Assembly: GCF_024204665.1 (NCBI RefSeq)
Contig: NZ_CP100355.1
Span: 186,001 to 250,000, forward strand
Length of the DNA: 64,000 nucleotides
Reading direction: 5' to 3'
Source: Natronosalvus rutilus
Lineage (GTDB): Archaea > Halobacteriota > Halobacteria > Halobacteriales > Natrialbaceae
A model generated the notes under the pieces. The model searched no databases, had not been told where the DNA came from, and was given only the letters and a program-made list of their open reading frames with translations. Shown here piece by piece: positions 15,173-22,989 of the stretch (position 1 is its first letter; every line of letters begins with the position of its first letter). Position numbers and translations under genes: made by a program.

Positions 15173-16258
15173 ATGAAACGGCTCCACGCTCGCTACCCCT
15201 TCCTTGAGGCCGCCCGCGAGGCCGTCGCCACCGAGGCGGTCGACCTGGCGACGGTCGTCGAGCAGGGTCAGGCGGTCGTCGAGCGCGCCCGCGAGCGCGT
15301 CGTCGCCGCCCTCGAGGACGGCGGAACGGGCGAGCCGAGTCGCGACGCCCGCGTCGAACTGCTCTCCTACCCGGTTGCACGCGTCCTCGTGTCTCTGGTC
15401 GCCGAGAACGTCCTGATTCGAAAGTACGCCCGCGCGGAGGCCGAGACGGCGTTCGATCGGTTCACGGCCGACTTCACCGATACGACCGAACTCAAGAGCG
15501 TCGAGTCGACCGGGGTCGACCTCGAGATGCTGCTCGCGGAGTTCGACCTCGGGCCGTCGGTGCGGTCGGTCGGCGACGGCCCCCCGGCATATCGGATCGA
15601 CGTCGGCGCCTACCTCCCGCTCGCGGACGACCTCTGGGCGGACGAGTGGCGCCTGGTCAACCGGGCGCTCGCCGACGGCGAGGTGCCGATCACCGAAGCT
15701 GAACTCCTGACGCTCGTTCGCGAGGCCGTCCGGACCCGCGTCGAGGAGGGGCTCCCCTTCGACGTGCCCGAATCGATCGCGGCTGCCCTCGAGGACGAGG
15801 CCGCCGAAATCCGCGAGGTGCTGGCCGAGATGGACCTCACCCGGGAGATCGACACCGTCGTCCCGGACCTGTTCCCGCCGTGTATGAAGGCGCTGCTCGA
15901 CGACGTCCAGAAGGGCGAGCACCTGCCCCACCACTCGCGGTTCGCGATCACCGCCTTCCTGACGAGCATCGGGATGACCACCGACCAGATCGTCGACCTC
16001 TACCGCGTCAACTCGAGTTTCGGCGAGGAGATGACGCGCTACCAGACCGACCACATCCGAGGCGATAGCTCCCCAACGGAGTACTCGCCGCCGTCGTGTG
16101 CCACCATGCAGTCGTACGGCGACTGTGTGAACAAGGACGACCTCTGCGAGCGGATTCCACACCCGATGGCCTACTACGAACACCGCATCGACGACGCCGA
16201 CGAGGACGAGCTCGAGGACTGGCGCGCCGAGAGCGGGCAGTCGGCCGAGGGCGACTGA
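15173..16258 (+). CDS. priL: DNA primase large subunit PriL
   Basis: The iron-sulfur subunit of the archaeal/eukaryal-type primase, which works with PriS to make RNA primers. The N-terminus MKRLHARYPFLEAAR is typical. The helical N-domain is followed by the C-terminal Fe-S domain with four Cys: PPC near residue 242, then SCATM, GDC and LCERI within the last 60 residues. They would hold a [4Fe-4S] cluster. I use ATG 15173; ATG 15161 would add four residues. A TTTAA tract about 30 bases upstream suits a leaderless transcript. PriS is not in the window. Confidence 0.93.
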   Translation: MKRLHARYPFLEAAREAVATEAVDLATVVEQGQAVVERARERVVAALEDGGTGEPSRDARVELLSYPVARVLVSLVAENVLIRKYARAEAETAFDRFTADFTDTTELKSVESTGVDLEMLLAEFDLGPSVRSVGDGPPAYRIDVGAYLPLADDLWADEWRLVNRALADGEVPITEAELLTLVREAVRTRVEEGLPFDVPESIAAALEDEAAEIREVLAEMDLTREIDTVVPDLFPPCMKALLDDVQKGEHLPHHSRFAITAFLTSIGMTTDQIVDLYRVNSSFGEEMTRYQTDHIRGDSSPTEYSPPSCATMQSYGDCVNKDDLCERIPHPMAYYEHRIDDADEDELEDWRAESGQSAEGD

Positions 16259-16382
16259 CGACTGACTTCTGGCGTTGCGGGTTCTCGGAGATCGTGTCTC
16301 GACGGAACGAACACGAAAAGGCGAGTGCGAAGAAGCGAGCGCGAAGCGTAGGCGGTGTGAGCGGGGACGAATCGATTTGAGT

Positions 16383-16610
16383 TCAGGCCGACGCGTCGGT
16401 AGAATCGTTCGTTACGTACGCGAGCGCGATGCCGACTGCCAGCATGAGCACGACGAAACCGATGATCGTCCCCACGAGCAGCTGTCCGCCCTCGGGGGTA
16501 AGCGTCCCGTTCGTCTTGTGGTTCTCGCCGACGACCATCATCGCGCCGATCATGATGGCCACCATCGGGATCGCGATGCCAATTTCGATGAGTCGCTCGC
16601 GCTCGAGCAT
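16383..16610 (-). CDS. Small two-helix membrane protein, 75 aa
   Basis: Two hydrophobic segments (about 9-26 and 43-65) are separated by a polar loop GENHKTNGTLTPEGG. The N-terminus MLERERLIEIG and a short acidic tail are typical of the tiny membrane proteins common in haloarchaea. No function is known to me. It is divergent from the sec61-beta gene across 91 bases; the 124 bases before it (from 16259) hold only degenerate GCGAAG-type repeats. Confidence 0.7.
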   Translation of the reverse strand: MLERERLIEIGIAIPMVAIMIGAMMVVGENHKTNGTLTPEGGQLLVGTIIGFVVLMLAVGIALAYVTNDSTDASA

Positions 16611-16701
16611 GATAGCGTGGATTTCGTCGCTGCAATCAAAAGCGCTTCGAAGGGTCGGTCGGGGTCGAAAGACTTAGTGTGGGGCTGACGTATGATTGAG
16701 T

Positions 16702-16863
16702 ATGGATAAAGGACAGAACACCGGCGGGCTGATGTCCAGCGCCGGACTCGTTCGCTACTTCGACTCCGAGGACGACCGCGGGATCCGCATCGATCCGAAG
16801 ACGGTCATCGCCTTCGGCGTCCTGCTCGGCGTGCTCGTACAGCTGTTGACGTTCGTCGCGTAG
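16702..16863 (+). CDS. secG: Preprotein translocase subunit Sec61-beta
   Basis: A 53-residue tail-anchored protein, easily missed because of its size. It starts at ATG 16702 with a Gly/Asn/Ser-rich leader ending [14 protein letters not shown], followed by a charged stretch [13 protein letters not shown] and a single C-terminal membrane helix ([18 protein letters not shown]). The [11 protein letters not shown] / IDPKTV core is conserved in archaeal Sec61-beta, the small non-essential partner of SecYE in the protein-conducting channel. It is followed by 183 bases without a gene, then pdxT. Confidence 0.92.
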   Translation: MDKGQNTGGLMSSAGLVRYFDSEDDRGIRIDPKTVIAFGVLLGVLVQLLTFVA

Positions 16864-17046
16864 GTCACTTTTCGGTGCCTGTGGCGCCTTTCACGAATTT
16901 GGCGCCGTCGAACGCCTCGAGCCACCGCGTAAAGAGACCCCGGTGAGTCACCACTATGTGCTCCGGCGCTCGTCCGTTCGAGGCCTGAGTCGCCGTCTCG
17001 CATTCGTGACGCGTCATTTTTCTCCCTACCCCCACTACGGCAAGCT

Positions 17047-17625
17047 ATGTCACTGATTGCGGGCGTCGTCGGGGTGCAGGGGAACGTCAGCGAACACGCG
17101 ACGGCTATCGAACGCGCCTGCGAGGCTCGAGGCGAGGGGGTCATCGTCCACGAGATTCGAACCGCCGGCGTGGTACCCGAGTGCGACCTGCTGGCGATGC
17201 CCGGCGGCGAGTCGACGACCATCTCGCGGCTGGTCCACCGCGAGGGAATCGCCGAGGAAATCGTCGACCACGTCGATGCCGGGAAGCCGTTGCTCGCGAC
17301 CTGTGCGGGCCTGATCGTCGCCGCGGCCGACGCCCAGGACGACCGTGTCGAGACGCTGAATCTCCTCGACGTCCACGTCGAGCGCAACGCCTTCGGCCGA
17401 CAGAAAGACAGCTTCGAGGCTCCGCTCGAGGTCGCCGGGCTCGAGGAACCGTTTCCCGGCGTCTTCATCCGCGCGCCGGTGATCGACCGGGTCGGCGACG
17501 CGACGGTCCTCGCCGAGTGGGAGGGGCGCCCGGTCGCGGTTCAGCAGGGATCGGTCGTCGGCACGTCGTTTCACCCGGAGTTGACGCAGGACAACCGAAT
17601 CCACGAACTGGCGTTTTTCGAGTGA
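17047..17625 (+). CDS. pdxT: Pyridoxal 5'-phosphate synthase glutaminase subunit PdxT
   Basis: A 192-residue class I glutamine amidotransferase that releases ammonia from glutamine for PdxS in the deoxyxylulose-independent vitamin B6 route. GVVGVQGNVSEHA opens the protein and MPGGESTTISRL lies at 51-62. The nucleophile is C86 in LLATCAGLI and the His/Glu pair is in SFHPELTQD near 179. Length is normal. PdxS is not adjacent, which is common in haloarchaea. Start ATG 17047. Confidence 0.95.
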   Translation: MSLIAGVVGVQGNVSEHATAIERACEARGEGVIVHEIRTAGVVPECDLLAMPGGESTTISRLVHREGIAEEIVDHVDAGKPLLATCAGLIVAAADAQDDRVETLNLLDVHVERNAFGRQKDSFEAPLEVAGLEEPFPGVFIRAPVIDRVGDATVLAEWEGRPVAVQQGSVVGTSFHPELTQDNRIHELAFFE

Positions 17626-17779
17626 GCCGAGACAACGCGTGCGCGTTCGAACCCGAACGAGCAGTGTGTCTGCTGTCGAACGGCCGCTCGCGTGTTCAGA
17701 CCGCTACCGCGTCGGCGACGAGACGGTCCGCTCGAGGTAGCTGTCTCCGTCGGGGAAGAGTCATACGAACACCACATCT

Positions 17780-17795
17780 TTTAGGGTGGCCTAAA
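17780..17795. promoter_or_regulatory. Upstream iron-box-like palindrome
   Basis: TTTAGG-GTGG-CCTAAA, perfect 6-base arms. It lies about 12 bases upstream of a TATA-like TTATAG (17807-17812) before the siderophore-binding-protein gene. It resembles DtxR/IdeR-type operators. Confidence 0.6.
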
Positions 17796-17816
17796 GATCG
17801 AGGGGGTTATAGTGGT

Positions 17817-17830
17817 TTAGGCGAGCCTAA
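17817..17830. promoter_or_regulatory. Iron-box palindrome TTAGGC-GA-GCCTAA
   Basis: Perfect arms directly downstream of the TATA-like TTATAG. A bound repressor would cover the transcription start. It is identical in 13 of 14 bases to the palindrome at 33147-33160. The sequence fits the DtxR-family consensus (TTAGGnnnnCCTAA core), so iron-dependent repression of the siderophore-binding protein is likely. Confidence 0.7.
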
Positions 17831-17886
17831 CTCGTATCTCGAGAGAAACGGCGACTCGCCGAGGGCTAACGCGGCGAGAGGCGATC

Positions 17887-19083
17887 GTGTACAGTGGAAC
17901 CGCCCTCGGCGGTAGCGTGTTGTCCGGCTGTCTGGCCGGAGAGGAGAACGGAGACGGGGATTCTCCCTCGTCGACCGAACCGAACGCCGAAAACGAGTCG
18001 GACGGCGAAGACACTCGGTCCGAAGACGGACCTCACACCGCCACGCTGGCACCAGTGGGCGAAGTGACGTTCGACGCGGTTCCGGAAACCGTCTTCACCG
18101 TCTTCCCCTGGTACGCCGACATGGCGGTCGCGGTCGGGCACGGCGACAGCATCAACTCGCTGTGGTGGGCCGAGGAGTTCGACTCGATCATGCAGTACTT
18201 CACCGCGGACCTCGAGGGCGTGTCGGTCTCGTGGGCGGACCTCGAGGGCCAGTACGGGGCGAACGAGGAGCGACTGTACGAACTCGACAGCGACCTCCAC
18301 CTCGTCGACCCCGCCTGGCTGTCGACCCAGGACGGCTGGGACCGCGACGCCATCGATCGAATCGCCGACACCGTCGCGCCGTGGTTCGGCAACCAGTACA
18401 GTAACCTCCACCAGACGGCGCCCGAGGCGTGGGCCGCCGACTACGAGTACTACACGCTCTGGGAACTGTTCGAACAGGTCGCTGCCGTCTACCGGGAACG
18501 AGCCCGGTACGAGGCACTGGCGTCGGTCCACGCGGACCTCGTCGCCAGAATCGAGCGCAATCGCCCGGCAAAAGCTGATCGCCCGACCGTCGGCTACCTC
18601 CAGCTCCCGACCGACCTCAGCGCCGTCTCCGTCCTCCGGTTGAACGCCGCTGGTTACTACAACGCACACACGCGACCGCTCGGTTCGACCGACGCGTTCG
18701 AGGACCTCGAGACTACCGGCGAGTTCGCCTCGGTGGACTTCGAGACGCTGCTCGAGGCCGACCCCGACGTCCTCCTCATGCTCTGGGGGATGACATCGTC
18801 GGTGGACCTCGAGGCGTTGCGCGCAAATCTCGAAGATCACTCCATCGGCGGCCATCTCTCCGCGGTCCAGGAGGGACGAGTGTTCACGCAGGGGACGCGG
18901 TTCCAGGGACCGCTCATGAACCTGTTTCAGCTCGAGATGACGGCCAAACAGCTCTATCCGGAGCAGTTCGGCGAGTGGCCAGGATACGAAGACGGCGACA
19001 GCTATCCAGACTTCGACGCGGACGAGCAGTTGTTCGATCGACAGCGGGTGAGTTCCATCGTTACGGAGGGCAACGACGCATGA
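17887..19083 (+). CDS. Iron-siderophore ABC transporter substrate-binding lipoprotein
   Basis: A type III (FepB/BtuF-like) binding protein of 398 residues from GTG 17887. The lipobox LSGC is near residue 15, followed by an acidic linker and then two lobes (VTFDAVPETVFTVFPWYADMAV; VGYLQLPTDLSAVSVLRL; PDVLLMLWG). The in-frame codons just before GTG 17887 encode TRRGLTRREAIVYSG, a good twin-arginine signal. The real start is therefore likely upstream, but only non-standard codons (such as ACG 17848) are available there. Two iron boxes precede it. No permease or ATPase is adjacent. It overlaps the next gene by 4 bases. Confidence 0.85.
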   Translation: MYSGTALGGSVLSGCLAGEENGDGDSPSSTEPNAENESDGEDTRSEDGPHTATLAPVGEVTFDAVPETVFTVFPWYADMAVAVGHGDSINSLWWAEEFDSIMQYFTADLEGVSVSWADLEGQYGANEERLYELDSDLHLVDPAWLSTQDGWDRDAIDRIADTVAPWFGNQYSNLHQTAPEAWAADYEYYTLWELFEQVAAVYRERARYEALASVHADLVARIERNRPAKADRPTVGYLQLPTDLSAVSVLRLNAAGYYNAHTRPLGSTDAFEDLETTGEFASVDFETLLEADPDVLLMLWGMTSSVDLEALRANLEDHSIGGHLSAVQEGRVFTQGTRFQGPLMNLFQLEMTAKQLYPEQFGEWPGYEDGDSYPDFDADEQLFDRQRVSSIVTEGNDA

Positions 19084-20324
19084 GCAGCGACGACTCACGT
19101 CCCCGGAACCGACAGCGCCGGTCGGATCGATCGCGAGCGGAAACGAGATCCGGCCCGTCGACCGACGACCGCCCCCGCATGCTGGCCCGGACGTGGGTCC
19201 TGGCGGCCCGGTTCGGCGACCCGGCCGACTACGACGTCCCCACGGTTGCCGGCGTGGACCGTCCTCGAGCCGGAGTCGGGTGGCATCGCGTTCGCCGCGG
19301 ACGGTTCCGAGCCGTTTATCCACGCCGAACGGCCAGCGATCCTGCAGCGGTAACGAGAGCGATGGTCGGAACGACGCTCCAGACCATCCGAACCCACCTC
19401 GAGGGGCTCGCCAGCGAGGGCGGCGAGTATTCGCTCGTCTGCGCCCGGTACGGCGACCGTCCGGTACCGGTCGCCGACCTCCGGTTCGAGAGCCGAGCGA
19501 CCGCCCGCCTGGCTGCCAGGGCCACCGAGCAGTATCGCGAAACGCTCCGTCGGTACGACCCACAGTTGCTCTACTACGACGTGATCGTTCGTCAGGAACA
19601 CCCGCCAGGCGACTGGAACGTGGTCGGGAAACGGGACTCGAACACCCGTGCAACCGACGACTTCGCTGCGAACGCTCGTTCGAAATCGGATGACGAACGA
19701 CGAACCGACGAGAGACGCAATCTCGTCGAGTTCTGTCATCGCGTCGTCGGTGCCGCGTTCGAAACGATGTCGACCCACGGCTACGACGCCCTCGAATCCG
19801 CGGTCATGGACGCCTACCTCTCGCTCGCCGAACGCCTCACGAGTCCCGACAGGCTCTGTCTCTGCTTGCTCGAGAGTACGGCGATCGAACTCGCTACTCA
19901 GCTGTCGCCGGCCGAGCAGGTGACGTTCCTCTCGGCGACGGCGGCTCGGCTGAACGCGAGCGACGACCCGAGCGACGTTCGAGTGGAACGGTCCATCGAC
20001 AAATCACTCTCGCGACTGCGAGCCGTCGGCATCCTCGAGACGGTCGAGTGCGTGGGAACGGGAGCCGCCGAGACGACGACTCGTACCTCGAGACGGGCCG
20101 TGATCAACCTCGGCGAGTACGCGCTGTCGCCCAACGGCGGTCGGCTTCCGCTCTTGCCCGTCGTCGTCGAGTGGTTCCGCTGTCAGCAGGCGTGGCTCCC
20201 CGTGTCCGCGACCGCGAGCGATTCGACGAACGGGTGGTGTGTCGAGGTCGTCGGCCCATCCGAGCGTCTCGAGGCTCCGGGTGTGGATGGGTCGAAGAGC
20301 CCGCTCGCGCCGCTCATCTCCTGA
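19080..20324 (+). CDS. Unknown protein coupled to the siderophore-binding gene
   Basis: 414 residues starting at ATG 19080 inside the stop of the binding-protein gene (ATGA overlap), so it is probably under the same iron control. The first 35 residues are Arg/Ser-rich and disordered. Residues 38-165 form a compact alpha/beta part (TWVLAARFGDPADYD; LLYYDVIV). The rest is helical, with a possible winged-helix near the end (SIDKSLSRLRAVGILETVE). There are no signal peptide, membrane helices or catalytic motif that I can name. The association suggests a role in siderophore handling or iron sensing (inference only). Confidence 0.65.
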   Translation: MSSDDSRPRNRQRRSDRSRAETRSGPSTDDRPRMLARTWVLAARFGDPADYDVPTVAGVDRPRAGVGWHRVRRGRFRAVYPRRTASDPAAVTRAMVGTTLQTIRTHLEGLASEGGEYSLVCARYGDRPVPVADLRFESRATARLAARATEQYRETLRRYDPQLLYYDVIVRQEHPPGDWNVVGKRDSNTRATDDFAANARSKSDDERRTDERRNLVEFCHRVVGAAFETMSTHGYDALESAVMDAYLSLAERLTSPDRLCLCLLESTAIELATQLSPAEQVTFLSATAARLNASDDPSDVRVERSIDKSLSRLRAVGILETVECVGTGAAETTTRTSRRAVINLGEYALSPNGGRLPLLPVVVEWFRCQQAWLPVSATASDSTNGWCVEVVGPSERLEAPGVDGSKSPLAPLIS

Positions 20325-20465
20325 TCTCCCTCACACTCGGGAACCGAAAACGCGAACCGCGTTCGAACGCGGTCGCCGGCCGCTGTATCGCTTCGTCGGC
20401 CATCCGAAATCGGCGAAGCCAGCGCGTACCTACTCTTTTTCTCACCCGCCGTCGTGAGAACACGC

Positions 20466-20930
20466 ATGAAGGCATCGATCGACGCGGTTCGCGTCGCGGG
20501 GACCCCGCAAGGACCGGTCCCGGTCGTCGTCCTGGGGGTCGAGGGGGAGACGGACGTGGTCCCGATATTCATCGGCTTCGAGGAAGCGACCAGCATCGTC
20601 CGCGGCCTCGAGGCTGAGGACATCGGTCGGCCACTGACCCACGACCTGTTGCTCGACGTGATGGAGGAACTGGGCGGCCGGGTCGACCGCATCGTCGTGA
20701 GCGAACTCTTCGAGCGCGACGACGGGCAGGGCGGCACCTACATCGCGGACCTGCACGTCCAGACGCCACGGGAGACGGTCGTCGTCGACGCCAGGCCGAG
20801 CGACTCGCTGGCGCTGGCAGCCCGGACGAACGTCCCGATCGAGGTCACCGAAGGCGTCTTCGAGGCCGGACGAGACGACAGCGAGAAGTTCGAACAGTTA
20901 CAATCCCTCGACGAGACCGGTGACCTGTAG
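20466..20930 (+). CDS. Bifunctional nuclease (BFN/DUF151) family protein
   Basis: 154 residues with the conserved BFN order: VVLGVEGETDVVPIFIGFEEA near 22, DIGRPLTHDLLLDVMEELG, a beta-strand pair with TYIADLHVQ, and ARPSDSLALAARTNVPI near 110. The family is found in bacteria, archaea and plants. The plant member degrades RNA and DNA, but the role in haloarchaea is not known. Start ATG 20466; an ATG 12 bases upstream is less likely. The next gene, hisE, begins immediately after the stop, so the two form an operon. Confidence 0.88.
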   Translation: MKASIDAVRVAGTPQGPVPVVVLGVEGETDVVPIFIGFEEATSIVRGLEAEDIGRPLTHDLLLDVMEELGGRVDRIVVSELFERDDGQGGTYIADLHVQTPRETVVVDARPSDSLALAARTNVPIEVTEGVFEAGRDDSEKFEQLQSLDETGDL

Positions 20931-21215
20931 ATGGACGACACGCTCGAGGCCCTGTTCGCGGTGATCGAGGATCGCAAAGAAACGCTCCCGGAAGATTCGT
21001 ACACGGCGTCGCTGTTCACCCACGAGAAAGGGGAAAACGCTGTTCTCGAGAAACTCGGCGAGGAGTCGACGGAACTCGTACTGGCGGCCAAAGACGACGA
21101 CCGCGAGGAGATCGCCCACGAGGCCGCCGACATCGTCTACCACCTGCTCGTCCTGCTCTCGATGAAGGATATGGAACTTTCGGAACTCGAGGCGGAACTC
21201 GAGGCGCGCCGCTGA
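20931..21215 (+). CDS. hisE: Phosphoribosyl-ATP pyrophosphatase HisE
   Basis: 94 residues of the MazG-like all-helical pyrophosphatase fold. It catalyses the second step of histidine biosynthesis, removing pyrophosphate from phosphoribosyl-ATP. Diagnostic sequence: KGENAVLEKLGEESTELVLAAK, then REEIAHEAADIVYHLLVLL, where the acidic residues bind magnesium. ATG 20931 abuts the preceding stop with no gap. Other his genes are not in the window. A histidine phosphatase-fold gene follows 12 bases later. Confidence 0.95.
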   Translation: MDDTLEALFAVIEDRKETLPEDSYTASLFTHEKGENAVLEKLGEESTELVLAAKDDDREEIAHEAADIVYHLLVLLSMKDMELSELEAELEARR

Positions 21216-21227
21216 CGGCCGTTTCTC

Positions 21228-21833
21228 ATGACTGCTTCTCCGACAACCGACGCGACGACGCTCACCTTCGTCCGCCACGCCCACTCCCCCTACGTGCCGA
21301 ACCGGGAGGCCGAACGAGGACTCTCCGGGCGCGGACGACGGGATGCCGCTCAGGTCGCCGACGTGCTCGCTCGTGACGACCGTACCGTCGACGCCGTCGT
21401 CTCGAGCCCCTACGCGCGGGCGGTCGAGACCGTCCAGCCGATAGCCGAAGCTGTCGGAACGAGCGTCGTCACGGACGACGGGTTTCGGGAGCGGGCGCTG
21501 GCGAGGAGCCACGTCGAGGACTTCGAGGTAGCAATCGAAAGGGTCTGGTCGGAACCCACGTTCGCCTGGCCGGGCGGCGAGTCGAACGACGGGGCGCAGG
21601 TGCGCGGCCTCGAGGCCGTCGAGCGAACGCTCGAGCGGTGGCCCGGCGATCACGTGATCGTCGGCACCCACGGCAACCTCCTGGCGCTGATCTTGCGCGC
21701 CTACGACGACCGATACGACTTCGACTTCTGGCGGGAAATGGCGATGCCGGACGTGTACCAGGTGTCCTACCGGTGCGGAACCCCGGAGCAGATTACGAGA
21801 ATCGACCCCGGCGCTCGAGGCACCGGCGATTGA
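21228..21833 (+). CDS. Histidine phosphatase superfamily protein
   Basis: 201 residues with the catalytic RHAHS motif at the N-terminus (LTFVRHAHSPY), LSGRGRRDAAQ, a middle Arg in SSPYARAVETVQ, and the second catalytic His in IVGTHGNL. The fold is that of phosphoglycerate mutase-like phosphatases. Substrate unknown. It is the third gene of a likely operon with the BFN gene and hisE (12-base spacing). The following 90 bases hold no gene. Confidence 0.9.
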   Translation: MTASPTTDATTLTFVRHAHSPYVPNREAERGLSGRGRRDAAQVADVLARDDRTVDAVVSSPYARAVETVQPIAEAVGTSVVTDDGFRERALARSHVEDFEVAIERVWSEPTFAWPGGESNDGAQVRGLEAVERTLERWPGDHVIVGTHGNLLALILRAYDDRYDFDFWREMAMPDVYQVSYRCGTPEQITRIDPGARGTGD

Positions 21834-21923
21834 TGGGGTGGTCGGAGCCCGGACTCTCGAACGCCGGCAGAGACGAAGAACATTGGCAAGGCCGAACGGC
21901 CGACCGTTAGAGCGTCACGGGAA

Positions 21924-22796
21924 TCACCACGACTCCAGGAGGTCTCCAGGCTTCAGGTTCGGGACCACGTCGTCCGGCAGGACGTCCCAGTCGAGGCGCG
22001 TCTCGTCCGGATCGGCGTCGGTCTCGAACCCGGGGTCGTTGGCCGGCGGGCCGCCGCGTTCGGCCGGGGGCGGCGCGCCGTGAGCGTGGGTGCCGTCGGG
22101 GTGTGGAACGGTCCAGACGTGCAGCACGCACGGCGTCCGACACGGAAGCGAGAGCTCCCCCTCTCGGTAGTCGTGTTCGTACACCTGACGGTAGTACTTC
22201 CACGCGAAACGGCCGGGCAGGCCACGGTGATAGTGCCAGGGCGAACACCGACGCTCCGCGGCGGGCAAGTCGTCGGTTCCCTCGCTCTCCGCGTCCTCTC
22301 GCGCGTAGAGCGCGGGCGGCCGCTCGACCGGGTCGCCGTCGACGGTGGCGATAAACATGACGCCGATGGGTCGCCAGAACTCGTTGTCGACGAGGACCGC
22401 CTCGGGTCGGTCGGGGTCCAGGACAGTGTCGTCGCCGATGTGGGCCGGGTGCAGCCAGTGTGACCACCCGTTCTCGGACTCGAGGCGCGCGGCATCGAAG
22501 TACGGAACGAATCCTCGATCGATCAGATCGCCGACGGTGGCGTACCGGCGTTCCATCGCCGCCCTCGCTCGCTCCCTGAGTTCGACCGTTGTCGGATGGT
22601 CGTCCGCACACCCGTCCGTGCTCGCACCGTCGCACGGGGCCGCGTCCGTTCCGATCGTCGCCTCGGGGCAGCGTCGACTCGACCGTTCAGACCGCTTCGC
22701 TGTCGCCGTTCCGGTCACGGACGAACCTCCCATCGAGGCGGCGGACGCGAGCAGCGTCCGGCGCCGAATCGTCGAGGCGTCACGTTCGCTGGCCAT
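21924..22796 (-). CDS. Twin-arginine exported protein, function unknown
   Basis: 290 residues from ATG 22796. The N-terminus STIRRRTLLASAASMGG is a twin-arginine signal, followed by a low-complexity linker, so the protein is exported folded. There is no lipobox Cys. The body is rich in Trp, Tyr and His (NGWSHWLHPAHIGDD; CSPWHYHRGLPGRFAWKYY) and has two Cys near LPCRTPC. The His/Trp clusters could bind metal or a cofactor, but I recognise no family. It stands alone, convergent with the histidine phosphatase gene. Confidence 0.7.
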   Translation of the reverse strand: MASERDASTIRRRTLLASAASMGGSSVTGTATAKRSERSSRRCPEATIGTDAAPCDGASTDGCADDHPTTVELRERARAAMERRYATVGDLIDRGFVPYFDAARLESENGWSHWLHPAHIGDDTVLDPDRPEAVLVDNEFWRPIGVMFIATVDGDPVERPPALYAREDAESEGTDDLPAAERRCSPWHYHRGLPGRFAWKYYRQVYEHDYREGELSLPCRTPCVLHVWTVPHPDGTHAHGAPPPAERGGPPANDPGFETDADPDETRLDWDVLPDDVVPNLKPGDLLESW

Positions 22797-22989
22797 GCTG
22801 ATTGTTAGCACAGCAGTGCAGATTGTAAATCGTATCGGCGATCGATCGAACTGTCGGTCAGTCCGGACGGTCACCGTCGCTCCACCAAACGCGTCTCGCC
22901 TATGGCACGCCCAACCCCGCGTAACGCACCTCCGACACGGCCGGGTTCGGTCGGCGTCGATATCGATCGCTACCGGTTCGGTGACGCCG

